DNA from: Terasakiella sp. SH-1
Lineage (GTDB): Bacteria; Pseudomonadota; Alphaproteobacteria; Rhodospirillales; Terasakiellaceae
Reading direction: 5' to 3'
DNA: 64,000 nt
Assembly (NCBI RefSeq): GCF_004564135.1
Contig: NZ_CP038255.1
Span: 776,501 to 840,500 of the forward strand
Both the position numbers and the translations under genes were made by a program. Positions 18,703 through 26,531 of this stretch are shown piece after piece (the first letter of the stretch is position 1; every line of letters starts with the position of its first letter). The notes under the pieces are model-generated. The model did not search any database. It was not told the origin of the DNA and was given only the letters and a program-made list of their open reading frames with translations.

Positions 18703-20160
18703 ATGGGTTACGTAATCAAAGGTGAAACAGGCGATTGGGAACTGGTCATCGGTTTGGAAGTTCACTGTCAGGTGATTTCAAATGCCAAGCTGTTTTCCGG
18801 GGCTTCCACAACATTTGGGGCTGAGCCAAACCATAATGTGGCGTTTCTGGATGCCGGTATGCCGGGCATGCTGCCGGTTATCAACGAAAAATGTATTGAA
18901 CAAGCTGTTCGTACTGGTCTGGGCCTGAAGGCACAAATCAACGAATATTCTGTTTTTGCCCGTAAAAACTATTTCTATGCCGATCTGCCGCTGGGCTATC
19001 AGATTTCACAATTTGATAAGCCGATTGTGGGCGAGGGGACAATGATCCTCGATCTGGAAGATGGTGAAACCAAGGAAGTGGGCATTGAACGCCTCCATAT
19101 GGAAATTGATGCGGGTAAATCCCAGCATGATCAGCACCCGTCCAAGTCCTATATTGACTTGAACCGTGCCGGTGTGTGTTTGATGGAAATCGTATCCATG
19201 CCGGATATGCGCTCCCCTGAAGAAGCCGGTGCCTATGTGCGCAAGTTGCGTTCCATCGTGCGCTATCTGGAAACCTGTGATGGTAACATGGACGAAGGGT
19301 CCATGCGCTGTGACGTGAACGTTTCTGTACGTAAAGTGGGCGAAGAAGGTTTGCGAACCCGTACAGAAACCAAGAACGTAAACTCTGTTCGTTTCGTCAT
19401 GCAGGCCATTGAGGCCGAGGCGGCGCGTCAGGTTGAAGTTTACGAAGACGGTGGCGAGATCGTTCAGGAAACACGCTTGTTTGACAGCACGACAGGGACA
19501 ACACGTTCCATGCGTTCTAAAGAGCATGCCCACGATTATCGCTATTTCCCGTGCCCGGACCTGTTGCCACTGGAATTGCCGGAAGGCTATGTAGACAATA
19601 TCCGTGCAACATTGCCGGAACTGCCGGACGAAAAGAAAGACCGTTTCATTAATGAGCTGGGTCTGTCTGCTTATGATGCCTCTGTTTTGGTGGCTGAAAA
19701 GGAAAAGGCGGATTACTACGAAGTTGTTGCCAAGGGCCGTGATGGCAAGCTGGCAGCGAACTGGGTGATCACCAACCTGTTTGCCGTGTTGAACAAGCAA
19801 GGTGTGTCCATTCAGGATAGCCCGGTATCCGCAGAAAACCTCGGCAAGCTGGTTGAACTGATTTCCAATGACACGATTTCTGGGCGCATTGCCAAGGACG
19901 TTTTTGAAATCATGATTGAAACAGGTGATGATCCTGAAAAAATCGTGGAAGAAAAAGGTCTGAAGCAGATCACGGATACGGGCGCGATTGAAGCGGCCAT
20001 TGACGAGATCATTGCGGCCAACCAGGACAAGGTTGAAGAAATTCGTGGTGGTAAAGACAAGATGCTGGGCTGGTTTGTTGGTCAGGTGATGAAAGCCACA
20101 CAGGGTAAAGCCAATCCGGGTGTCGTCAATAAACTGCTGCGCGCTAAGATTATGGGCTAA
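18703..20160 (+). CDS. gatB: Asp-tRNA(Asn)/Glu-tRNA(Gln) amidotransferase subunit B
   Basis: 485 residues. Shows the GatB hallmarks [46 protein letters not shown] and the C-terminal YqeY-like tail domain ending [17 protein letters not shown]. It kinases the misacylated tRNA and transfers ammonia delivered from GatA. Last gene of the operon; a terminator follows about 40 bp downstream. Presence of GatCAB together with aspS (56 kb) fits indirect Asn- and/or Gln-tRNA synthesis. Confidence 0.97.
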   Translation: MGYVIKGETGDWELVIGLEVHCQVISNAKLFSGASTTFGAEPNHNVAFLDAGMPGMLPVINEKCIEQAVRTGLGLKAQINEYSVFARKNYFYADLPLGYQISQFDKPIVGEGTMILDLEDGETKEVGIERLHMEIDAGKSQHDQHPSKSYIDLNRAGVCLMEIVSMPDMRSPEEAGAYVRKLRSIVRYLETCDGNMDEGSMRCDVNVSVRKVGEEGLRTRTETKNVNSVRFVMQAIEAEAARQVEVYEDGGEIVQETRLFDSTTGTTRSMRSKEHAHDYRYFPCPDLLPLELPEGYVDNIRATLPELPDEKKDRFINELGLSAYDASVLVAEKEKADYYEVVAKGRDGKLAANWVITNLFAVLNKQGVSIQDSPVSAENLGKLVELISNDTISGRIAKDVFEIMIETGDDPEKIVEEKGLKQITDTGAIEAAIDEIIAANQDKVEEIRGGKDKMLGWFVGQVMKATQGKANPGVVNKLLRAKIMG

Positions 20161-20200
20161 GCCTGCTCTTTTTACCTTGGTAAAAAAAATGCTAGAAAAG

Positions 20201-20236
20201 AAAACGCTTCCAATAAAATTGGGGGCGTTTTTTTTG
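20201..20236 (+). terminator. Rho-independent terminator of gatCAB
   Basis: AAAACGCTTCCAAT (20201-20214) pairs with ATTGGGGGCGTTTT with a three-base loop and G-T pairs, followed by an eight-T run. It lies 41 bp after the gatB stop. Confidence 0.85.
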
Positions 20237-20315
20237 GAGTATTACATCTCTGCTAAAATTGAGTTATATTCTTGGGTTGAAAATTAGATCGCTTTAAACA
20301 GCTAAATGATGTCCG

Positions 20316-21116
20316 ATGAAGTTTCTCAGCGTTATTCTTTTACTCGCATTTTGCGTGATGAACACCAATGTGAAGGCACAGGACCCTGCACCGGATAACA
20401 GTCTGGTGATTGCGTCTTTTTCTTTCCCTCCTTTGCTGCATTTGGCCGATAATGGTACATTTTCTGGCACAATGGGGGAGACTGTCAGGTTTATCTGTGA
20501 AGAAGCCAAACTGGATTGTACATTTAAACTGGTGCCGTTGAAGCGTGCTTATAACGACTTGCGACACGGCCGTGTGGATGGATTGATTACATTGGATTTA
20601 GGTCAATTCAAAGAGTGCTGTTTCAGCAGTAAATGGTTTTCTGAATGGTCTGCGGGGCTATTCTCAACTCATGAGCCAGCAAAGATACCATCTACTCGTG
20701 AAGAGATATTGGGGGGCTCCCTAATCGTGGTGAACGGGATGCGTTCACCCTATAGTTTTCTCCCCGATATGGATCAATTAGCCAAGGAGAAGAGCATTCG
20801 GTTGTATAAAGTAAAAAACATCTCTACAGCAGTGAAGATGTTTGCCGTAGATCGTGCTGATTTCCTTTGGGGTGGGGAAGATTTTAAATGGTATTTGCAA
20901 CGTATCGCTCCAAACAAGCAGTATCACTATAAGCCATTGTTTAAGAAAAATGTGGTGTTATGGACGCAAAAGGTCAAAAGTTTACCGCTTATGCGGTTTA
21001 ATAAAGCTTATACGGCGTTAAAAAACAAACAAGCTCTTAGCCAAAACGGCCTGATGATCCCTTACTTTATGGATAAGAGATACAAAGAGTATTCGATGCC
21101 GGAAACGATGGATTAA
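20316..21116 (+). CDS. Periplasmic solute-binding protein, paralog of 3624-4409
   Basis: 266 residues with a Sec signal peptide (MKFLSVILLLAFCVMNTNVKA). The mature protein matches the 3624-4409 protein along its length: FSFPPLLHL, GTFSGTMGETVRFICEE, a CC pair, SLIVVNGMRSPYSF, DFLWGGEDFKWYL and a C-terminal MDKRYKEY. The family pattern suggests an SBP_bac_3-like fold. Unlike its paralog it has no kinase neighbours; it is a single gene after the gatCAB terminator. Ligand unknown. Confidence 0.75.
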   Translation: MKFLSVILLLAFCVMNTNVKAQDPAPDNSLVIASFSFPPLLHLADNGTFSGTMGETVRFICEEAKLDCTFKLVPLKRAYNDLRHGRVDGLITLDLGQFKECCFSSKWFSEWSAGLFSTHEPAKIPSTREEILGGSLIVVNGMRSPYSFLPDMDQLAKEKSIRLYKVKNISTAVKMFAVDRADFLWGGEDFKWYLQRIAPNKQYHYKPLFKKNVVLWTQKVKSLPLMRFNKAYTALKNKQALSQNGLMIPYFMDKRYKEYSMPETMD

Positions 21117-21122
21117 GCTGTT

Positions 21123-21344
21123 TTAGGAACGGCTGGGGATATTTGCAGCTGTACGCCCCAGTGGTGTGATGGTTGTTTTATGAAAACCTGCACCAAAGAC
21201 AGAGCGCCTGACCCAACCCTTTTTCTCACATTCTTCAACTGTGCGTTCCAGAATTGTACCGGAAATGTCATCAGCTAGCGCAATGTCACCGGACATGATC
21301 AACAGTTCAAGCAATAAACGTTGTTGTGGAAGAACGTCCGGCAT
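21123..21344 (-). CDS. Small conserved-looking protein, possible winged helix
   Basis: 73 residues. ATG at 21344 is preceded by AGGGG at a good distance. The sequence (PQQRLLLELLIMSGDIALAD, then ILERTVEECEKKGWVRRSVF and TTITPLGR) has the helix-helix-wing pattern of small winged-helix proteins, with the basic GWVRR before a Thr-rich turn. It converges on the solute-binding gene. Recognition is by pattern only; function unknown. Confidence 0.55.
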   Translation of the reverse strand: MPDVLPQQRLLLELLIMSGDIALADDISGTILERTVEECEKKGWVRRSVFGAGFHKTTITPLGRTAANIPSRS

Positions 21345-21472
21345 CTTTGCACCCCTTTATTTGGCCTTTGCCTTCATCCTTGAAGACAAAATTGTGAAGT
21401 TGGTCATATTTCCCCTAGTTGGAATGCTTTAAAATAGCCTACAATTCTTAAAACTCTCTAAACGGTGGAAAA

Positions 21473-22159
21473 ATGATTGATCTTTATAGCTGGCCCACAC
21501 CAAACGGGCATAAAGTCCATATCATGCTGGAAGAAACCGGACTGGATTATCGCGTCCATGGGGTGGATATTGCCAAAGGCGACCAGTTCGAACCGGATTT
21601 TCTGAAACTGAGCCCCAATAACAAGATCCCGGCCATTTTGGATCATGATGGCCCAGGTGGGAAGCCGATCAGCTTGTTTGAAAGTGGGGCCATTTTGATT
21701 TATCTGGCTGAAAAAACGGGCTCTGAACTTTTGCCAAGTGATCCGGCAAAACGATATGAGACTTTGCAATGGCTAATGTTTCAGATGGGGGGGCTTGGCC
21801 CCATGCTCGGTCAAGCCCATCATTTTCGTAAATATGCCCCTGAAACAGTAGAGTACGGCATTAATCGTTATACCAACGAAGCAACGCGTCTCTATGGCGT
21901 GATGGATAAACGTTTGGGGGAGGCTGAATATTTGGCGGGAAGCTATTCTATTGCCGATATTGCCTGCTTGCCCTGGATTAGATCTTATAAGGATCAGGGG
22001 CAGGATTTAGATCGTTACCCAAATCTCAAACGCTGGTTTTTGACGATTAAGGAACGTCTTGCTGTGAGACGGGGCTTGGCCGTGTTGGAGGAAAGTACGC
22101 GCAAAACCCCTTATAATGATGAGGAGCTAAAAAGACTGTTCAACGTAGAGAGAAAATAA
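21473..22159 (+). CDS. Glutathione S-transferase, YfcG/YghU-like
   Basis: 228 residues. N-terminal thioredoxin-fold domain (MIDLYSWPTPNGHKVHIMLE; NNKIPAILD; SLFESGAILIYLAEK) and an all-helical C-terminal domain with IADIACLPWIRSY. The TPNGHKV start is typical of the Nu-class/YfcG disulfide-bond reductases, where Thr/Asn near the N-terminus bind glutathione. Cytoplasmic role in thiol/disulfide chemistry is expected from the family. Single gene immediately upstream of tRNA-Ser. Confidence 0.88.
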   Translation: MIDLYSWPTPNGHKVHIMLEETGLDYRVHGVDIAKGDQFEPDFLKLSPNNKIPAILDHDGPGGKPISLFESGAILIYLAEKTGSELLPSDPAKRYETLQWLMFQMGGLGPMLGQAHHFRKYAPETVEYGINRYTNEATRLYGVMDKRLGEAEYLAGSYSIADIACLPWIRSYKDQGQDLDRYPNLKRWFLTIKERLAVRRGLAVLEESTRKTPYNDEELKRLFNVERK

Positions 22160-22230
22160 ATTCCTAAAAGCTCTTTTTGGACGTTGACAGAGCGTTCATG
22201 TGTTTGTAGAACCCTGTGACAACATCTTAT

Positions 22231-22320
22231 GGATAGTTGGCCGAGTGGCTGAAGGCGCTCCCCTGCTAAGGGAGTATGGGTTAACGCTCATCGAGGGTTC
22301 GAATCCCTCACTGTCCGCCA
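22231..22320 (+). tRNA. tRNA-Ser (anticodon GCT)
   Basis: 90 nt including an encoded CCA. Acceptor GGATAGT pairs with the 3' side ACTGTCC; the anticodon loop CTGCTAA gives GCT at 22265-22267; a long variable arm and a TTCGAAT T-loop mark class II tRNA-Ser. The last 18 bases are repeated at 42038-42055 in inverted orientation and form the attachment core of element B. Confidence 0.97.
22303..22320 (+). repeat. Attachment core of element B (tRNA-Ser 3' end)
   Basis: ATCCCTCACTGTCCGCCA, the last 18 bases of the tRNA, is identical to the reverse complement of 42038-42055. A tRNA 3' end is a standard target for tyrosine recombinases. The present inverted arrangement becomes a direct repeat after undoing the 25082-43848 inversion. 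Confidence 0.85.
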
Positions 22321-22321
22321 T

Positions 22322-22357
22322 TAAATCCCCTGCCGTTAATTCGGTGGGGGTTTTTGT
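22322..22357 (+). terminator. Terminator after tRNA-Ser
   Basis: AATCCCCTGCCG and TTCGGTGGGGGTTTTT form an imperfect GC-rich hairpin with a T-run directly after the tRNA. No further gene is visible between here and 22681 apart from the arm sites at 22419-22440; a 68-codon frame at 22500 is not convincing. Confidence 0.65.
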
Positions 22358-22418
22358 TTATTATCAAGGTGTTATGGTGTGCTTCTCTGGGTAGAGTCGA
22401 AGGCCTGATGGCAGTAAA

Positions 22419-22440
22419 ACCACCTACCTCTACCACCTAC
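22419..22440. promoter_or_regulatory. Putative integrase arm-binding sites, element B left end
   Basis: ACCACCTAC-CTCT-ACCACCTAC: two 9-bp copies spaced 13 bp apart. The same doubled motif with the same 4-bp spacer length occurs in opposite orientation at 42118-42139, just upstream of the integrase. Paired direct repeats near both attachment cores are typical of arm-type sites for tyrosine recombinases. Confidence 0.7.
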
Positions 22441-22681
22441 TTTTATGCTGAAAAATGTCCCGATAGAGAGTGTGTATTGTGTAGCAATCTGCTCTGGTTG
22501 TGAATGAACCAATAAAGATTTCAGCTAAGTTGATCCATTTACGCCGACAAAATGCAGTACATTCGAGACGTGGAGGTGAAATTTTAACGTCAACCTACCA
22601 GTTTAAACTGTTCACTTCCTCTTGTTCTATGCTTGAAGAATTGCTTATGATGCCCGTCAAAAATGAAGGTGAGGGGGATTT

Positions 22682-23659
22682 ATGGCTGAATACAACAGTA
22701 CCGTAGAAGAGTGCGACGTTGAGGGCAAGGAAGCCTTAACGCAATACCGTCAGAAGCGAGAGGAGTGGCAATCTTGGTTACACGGTGATGACGAACATTC
22801 AGTCATGAACCAGATCTACAACATGATGTGGAGTGACACTGTCTACCGCATTCTCGTGAACCAAGCACGACTCCTGGGAAATGAGGCCCCTACATCCGCG
22901 CGTAACGGAGCCTTGGGTCAGTTCATCGATCAAGGTTACATCTCCACTCAGGTTCTTTCAATTCGTCGCCTGGTGGATCCAGAAGCCCGCAGAGCTGAAC
23001 GCCAGCCCATCTCTATAAAGCGTGTCCTTAAAGATATAAAACGTCATAAGGAGCTATTAACACGAGAGAACTTCGTCTGCGGTGATGGTTTACCTTATGA
23101 CTTCAAGGCCGAACGAGATAAGTGGTTTGAAAAGGTCGCAGTTGAATTGGGCCATGAGCCACAAGAGCAGACTGAAGAAGACAAAGCACTTGGAGATGCG
23201 TGGGATCACTCTAAACGCCTTCATGGAGAGTTTGATCGTCTTTCAGGCGTTAAGCCGGCAGATAGGAAACGCTCTGACCAGGTCTCTGATGAGGTGTTCA
23301 CGCAACTGAGTAATCTGATAGCCATTCAAGAGATCAACGAGGTTGGTGATTTTGCAGACAAGTTTATAGCTCATGCAGCAGACCCGACATCACGGGCGAC
23401 CATCTCTCAAGAAGGTATGACTGTTTCCATGGCAAAACTGTCCACATGTCATCAAGCACTGTTCTCTCTTACTCAGGCCATTTCAGGGCAACTGCTATGG
23501 GGGACTGCATCACCTGCAATTCCTCACCCACAGTTTGATGTTCTCGAACATCTCGATACGCAATGGCTCAGCGATGAGAACCTTGAGCAAGCAAGGGAAG
23601 CGTGGAACGAACGTATTGATGAGGTCGAAGGCTGGCGACCTCCGAAGTTGGAGGGCTAA
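22682..23659 (+). CDS. HEPN/AbiU2-like protein, first gene of a putative defence pair
   Basis: 325 residues, soluble, acidic, no signal peptide. A GAGGGGG site precedes the ATG. The helical pattern with SIRRLVDPEARR in the N-terminal third and a late FADKFIAHAAD resembles HEPN proteins of the AbiU2 group, where a basic residue a few positions before the His is usual; here the expected Arg position is Ala, so ribonuclease activity is uncertain. It is followed after 3 bases by the DUF3578-HNH gene, with a GGAGG site inside its end, so the two are an operon. Assignment to AbiU2 is tentative; the pairing and island location suggest phage defence. Confidence 0.5.
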   Translation: MAEYNSTVEECDVEGKEALTQYRQKREEWQSWLHGDDEHSVMNQIYNMMWSDTVYRILVNQARLLGNEAPTSARNGALGQFIDQGYISTQVLSIRRLVDPEARRAERQPISIKRVLKDIKRHKELLTRENFVCGDGLPYDFKAERDKWFEKVAVELGHEPQEQTEEDKALGDAWDHSKRLHGEFDRLSGVKPADRKRSDQVSDEVFTQLSNLIAIQEINEVGDFADKFIAHAADPTSRATISQEGMTVSMAKLSTCHQALFSLTQAISGQLLWGTASPAIPHPQFDVLEHLDTQWLSDENLEQAREAWNERIDEVEGWRPPKLEG

Positions 23660-23662
23660 CCA

Positions 23663-24652
23663 ATGGCAACACTTAGAGAAGCGTTGGAGAGAGTTGGGCG
23701 TGAATATCCGAACGCAAAGAAAGAGACCTTTGCAGGTCACCCTACTGCTCACTACGTTCGGCATGAATTGGCCAATGCAATTCGTACTGCTCTTAGAGGG
23801 CTGGTTGACAGGTACAAGGTGAAAGCAAGCCCAGGCCCCAATCAATGGAGCACTATCCCATGGGGAGCTATCTTAGACCCAAGCATCACTACAACACCTC
23901 AGAAGGGCTTTTATGTCGTCTATCTGTTCTCAGACAAAGAGCCGATTGTGCACTTGTCACTGAACCAAGGTGCGAGAGAAATACTGGACGATTTTAAGTC
24001 AAAGGCTTTCAAAATCCTAACGGACCGAGCTACATTTATGAGAAGTGCTCTGCCCGAATTCCATAGTCAACTGAATGTTCACGAGATCGCCTTCTCGTCA
24101 AATATAGACCTGCCAAGGGGATATGCAGCCGGACACGCTCTTGGCATCGACTATGACTTGAAAAACTTACCCAACAACGACATCCTTGAAAATGACCTGA
24201 GAATGTTGCTTGAAGCTTATGGGACGCTTGAATTCCGTTGTGGTGATAAGTTTGATAAAGACTTCACTTCCCCAGACGAGGATGACCCTGAAGCAAGGCC
24301 ACCGTCCCAGTCGGTGGAAGAAACTCGGAAATACAAACTTCACCGCAGGATTGATCGTCGTTCAGCCGCTGCCACGAAAGCAAAAAAACATCATGGTTCG
24401 GTCTGCATGGCATGTGACATGACTTTTGAAGAGGTTTATGGGGAGTTGGGTGCAGGATTTATTGAAGCACACCATAAGGTTCCTCTCTCTGAGCTTACAG
24501 AAGGTGTTGCCCGGGAGTATGATATTGAAAAAGACTTTGCCGTTTTGTGTTCGAATTGCCACCGAATGATCCATAGAATGGACGATCCATCTGATGTTGA
24601 AGGGCTGCGTGAACTGTTAAGGCTTCACAGAAAAACAGATGAAGAGCCTTGA
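23663..24652 (+). CDS. DUF3578 (MrcB N-terminal-like) - HNH endonuclease
   Basis: 329 residues. The N-terminal half has the MrcB_N/DUF3578 pattern (PGPNQWSTIPWGAILD, GFYVVYLFS, VHLSLNQGAREI), a DNA-recognition domain found in McrBC-like and related restriction enzymes. A linker leads to a C-terminal HNH nuclease (about 240-320): CMAC, FIEAHHKVPLSEL, then VLCSNCHRMIHR, giving the two zinc-binding CxxC pairs and the catalytic histidines. All key residues are present. Likely a modification- or sequence-dependent DNA nuclease acting with the preceding gene. No methyltransferase is present, which favours a type IV-like or abortive mode; this is inference. Confidence 0.75.
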   Translation: MATLREALERVGREYPNAKKETFAGHPTAHYVRHELANAIRTALRGLVDRYKVKASPGPNQWSTIPWGAILDPSITTTPQKGFYVVYLFSDKEPIVHLSLNQGAREILDDFKSKAFKILTDRATFMRSALPEFHSQLNVHEIAFSSNIDLPRGYAAGHALGIDYDLKNLPNNDILENDLRMLLEAYGTLEFRCGDKFDKDFTSPDEDDPEARPPSQSVEETRKYKLHRRIDRRSAAATKAKKHHGSVCMACDMTFEEVYGELGAGFIEAHHKVPLSELTEGVAREYDIEKDFAVLCSNCHRMIHRMDDPSDVEGLRELLRLHRKTDEEP

Positions 24653-25081
24653 ACAGGTGAAAACAATAGATGAGGGCAGGGTGGTCTGAGGTGTAAGGAA
24701 CACCTTAAAAAACAATCTCTCCTCATCAGGTAATCCAGAGGTTTCTTCAAGGAACACATAAGGGGAAACATAAGGGGAAACCTTCCGGGGGCTTCCTATA
24801 GTGCGGGTTAATTGTTTTCCAGCAGAATTGGCTTACCAATCTCTGAACCTGCTCTGCTTGCCACTGTTCACCTCAAGCAGGTGGAATGCCCCTATCGTTA
24901 AGTATCTTGGCAATGCGTTCCAAACGGCTTACACCGCCTACTTGAATATCTGTGACCATAGAGATGAGGTCTTGTGCTCTCTACTGTGCCTTTGGTTTCT
25001 TAGCTGCGGTGGCTTTACGGATAGTCGGGGCGAAAAAGGCGTTCTCGTACAAGAGGCTCCTGAAGATAAAGCCATGCGCAG
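24653..25081. other. Non-coding stretch up to the inversion breakpoint
   Basis: About 430 bases after the HNH gene. Contains a tandem AACACATAAGGGGAA-type repeat near 24752-24780 and several weak frames (for example 24801-25124 and 24952-25197) that lack ribosome sites and run across the breakpoint. A short hydrophobic frame before 25081 could be the start of a gene cut by the inversion, but I cannot support it. No RNA gene is recognised. Confidence 0.4.
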
Positions 25082-25681
25082 ATGGAAATCGACACCGCAC
25101 AGAAAGAATGGGACGTACCACTGACGGTCAATCCGGTGAAGATGATCAAGAAGCCCCGTTCCCCGAAAGCACGGGATCGTCGCCTTACGGTGGATGAATG
25201 GTCAAAACTGATGGAGGCTGCACAACAATCCTATCTAACGTGCCTTGCCGATGTCGTAGAATTTGCCGCAGAAACCGCCATGCGCCGTTCTGAACTGGTT
25301 CGTATTTCACCCGATAACATTGACCTTGAACGCTGCTTGTTGCACATCCCCATCACTAAAAATGGACATCCAAGAAGCATCCCTTTGTCATCACGCGCAA
25401 CCGTCTTAGCGAGAAAGTATAATAACTGCGACAAACCGACCCTGTTCCCATGCACGTACCACCAACTTGGCAGATGGTTCCGTGCCGCTTGTAAAGACGC
25501 TGGTATCACAGACTATCATTTTCACGATGTACGCCATGAAGCGGTATCACGTTTGACGGAGAAAGGACTGTCTCCGATTGAAGTATCATTGATTAGCGGA
25601 CACCGTGACTTACGGATATTGATGAACTATTCCCACATGCGGGTGGAAGAAGTAGGGCGAAAGTTAAAAGTTCGCCAGTAG
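25082..25681 (+). pseudogene. Tyrosine recombinase Int1, C-terminal half
   Basis: 199 residues covering the catalytic domain. R1 is in TAMRRSELVRIS, K in PITKNGHPRSIPL, the HxxR box in FHDVRHEAVSRL, H3 in LISGHRDLRI and the Tyr in MNYSHM. The N-terminal arm and core-binding domains are absent, and an in-frame TAA lies 12 bases upstream. The start reads MEIDTAQKEWDVPLTVNP, which continues exactly from the end (RHDLCLISSA) of the N-terminal half at 43849-44247. The two pieces make one integrase of about 330 residues. Cut by the large inversion; probably inactive. Confidence 0.85.
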
Positions 25682-25739
25682 CGAACTTTTTTCTCAATTT
25701 GACGAAAAAAGTATTTCATCTTGCGATTACACCTGCTAT

Positions 25740-26192
25740 AGTCATCTTGTTTAGTGAGAATATTGGCACCCTTGGTGTTGATGTCGCATAACTCGAAGCC
25801 TTTGGCTTGCGGGAACTTCGGTTCCTACTCTCCGCTGCGCAGGCGACGAAATGGACAACGACTTCCGCTGCTCCGTATCGTCCCACTCACCCAGCGTTAA
25901 TCCGATGCCGTTGCGAACGGCATCGGTAGAAGGTTTAGGGGTTCTGCTCTCGTTTGGACTACGTTGCGTTTTTTGCGACGCTAAAGCACTCCTGCTTTAG
26001 TGAAACGTGACATAGGAGTTTATTATTATGTCCTCCCCACTAAACACCAAACGAGAGGCGTTGCTCGCACGCCTGTATCAAGGCATTAAGGATGTTATCC
26101 GCATCCTCTTGGTCAATCCGCGTGTATGGAATGCAGCAATCAACTTTGTGCGCTTCATCTCCACACTATTCGATGAGTGACAACCCCTAAAC
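25740..26192 (+). ncRNA. Candidate retron non-coding RNA region (msr-msd)
   Basis: Upstream of the retron proteins and dense in hairpins: AAGCC-TTT-GGCTT (about 25796), GGAAC-TTCG-GTTCC (25812), a perfect CCGATGCCGTT-GCG-AACGGCATCGG (25902-25926), and CTAAAGCA-CTCC-TGCTTTAG (25981-26000). Two long inverted repeats enclose the later part: GTTTAGGGGTT (25933-25943) with AACCCCTAAAC (26182-26192), and CTCTCGTTTGG (25947-25957) with CCAAACGAGAG (26047-26057). The outer pair could be the a1/a2 pair that retron RNAs need; exact ends and the priming guanosine are not determined. The inner part overlaps the small gene at 26028. A TATAGT at 25737 may be a -10 element. Confidence 0.5.
26028..26180 (+). 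CDS. Small 50-residue protein of the retron locus
   Basis: Begins with an ideal ribosome site (AGGAG at 26014-26018, 9 bases before the ATG) and ends at TGA 26178-26180. The peptide has a basic N-terminus (MSSPLNTKREALLARLYQG) and an amphipathic/hydrophobic rest (DVIRILLVNPRVWNAAINFV). It lies between the hairpin region and the XRE gene, and its 3' end abuts the AACCCCTAAAC arm, so the gene is nested in a possible stem. I do not recognise a family. It may be a toxin, effector or regulatory peptide of the retron, or part of the RNA fortuitously open; the ribosome site favours translation. Confidence 0.55.
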   Translation: MSSPLNTKREALLARLYQGIKDVIRILLVNPRVWNAAINFVRFISTLFDE

Positions 26193-26212
26193 TAACTAAA
26201 GGAATAACAGTT

Positions 26213-26527
26213 ATGTTAAATGATGCACTCAGATTAATTCGCGTTTATCACAACCAAACGCAAGCACAAGTATCAGAAGGTTTAGGGTTATCGAAATCAT
26301 ATATTTCTGAGATCGAGAAGTCTCGGAAGAAAGTCAGCATGGAGACGCTTCAAAAGTATGCTGATTACTTTGGGGTACCAGCATCATCTCTCATGCTCTT
26401 TGCTGAAAATTTGGAAAACCCATCGGCATCAACGAAAGTGAAAAATGCCGTCGCTGGTAAAGTTGTAAAAATGTTGGACTGGCTTGCAACCATTTCGGAT
26501 GCAGACCCAGATAAGGTTAGAGGCTGA
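26213..26527 (+). CDS. XRE-family helix-turn-helix protein of the retron
   Basis: 104 residues from ATG 26213, preceded by AAGGA; the frame is open to 26177. The N-terminal HTH_3 domain is clear (QAQVSEGLGLSKSYISEIEKSRKKVSMETLQKYADYFGVPASSL, read in two parts 22-45 and 46-68 of the longer frame). A C-terminal tail (NAVAGKVVKMLDWLATI) may mediate protein contacts. It stops 4 bases before the RT start. Some retron classes carry an XRE/HTH protein as the accessory partner; it may repress the operon, act with the RT-msDNA complex, or both. Confidence 0.8.
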   Translation: MLNDALRLIRVYHNQTQAQVSEGLGLSKSYISEIEKSRKKVSMETLQKYADYFGVPASSLMLFAENLENPSASTKVKNAVAGKVVKMLDWLATISDADPDKVRG

Positions 26528-26531
26528 GCCA

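Larger units (their letters stand above)
22303..25081. mobile_element. Element B, left part (tRNA-Ser-integrated island)
   Basis: Inferred integrative element whose other part is now at 42038-43848. This side holds the attachment core, arm sites (22419-22440), the HEPN-like gene and the DUF3578-HNH nuclease gene. Adding the right part gives about 4.6 kb with its own integrase (42154-43434). The boundary at 25081 is the inversion breakpoint, not an original end. Confidence 0.7.

Noticed and set aside
22500-22706. 68-codon frame before the HEPN-like gene
   Set aside because: No ribosome site, overlaps the next gene out of frame, and the sequence is not protein-like.
24801-25124. Frames in the non-coding part of element B
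   Set aside because: Lack ribosome sites, overlap one another and run across the inversion breakpoint.
25740-26020. CRISPR-like array
   Set aside because: Hairpins are all different; no regularly spaced direct repeats.
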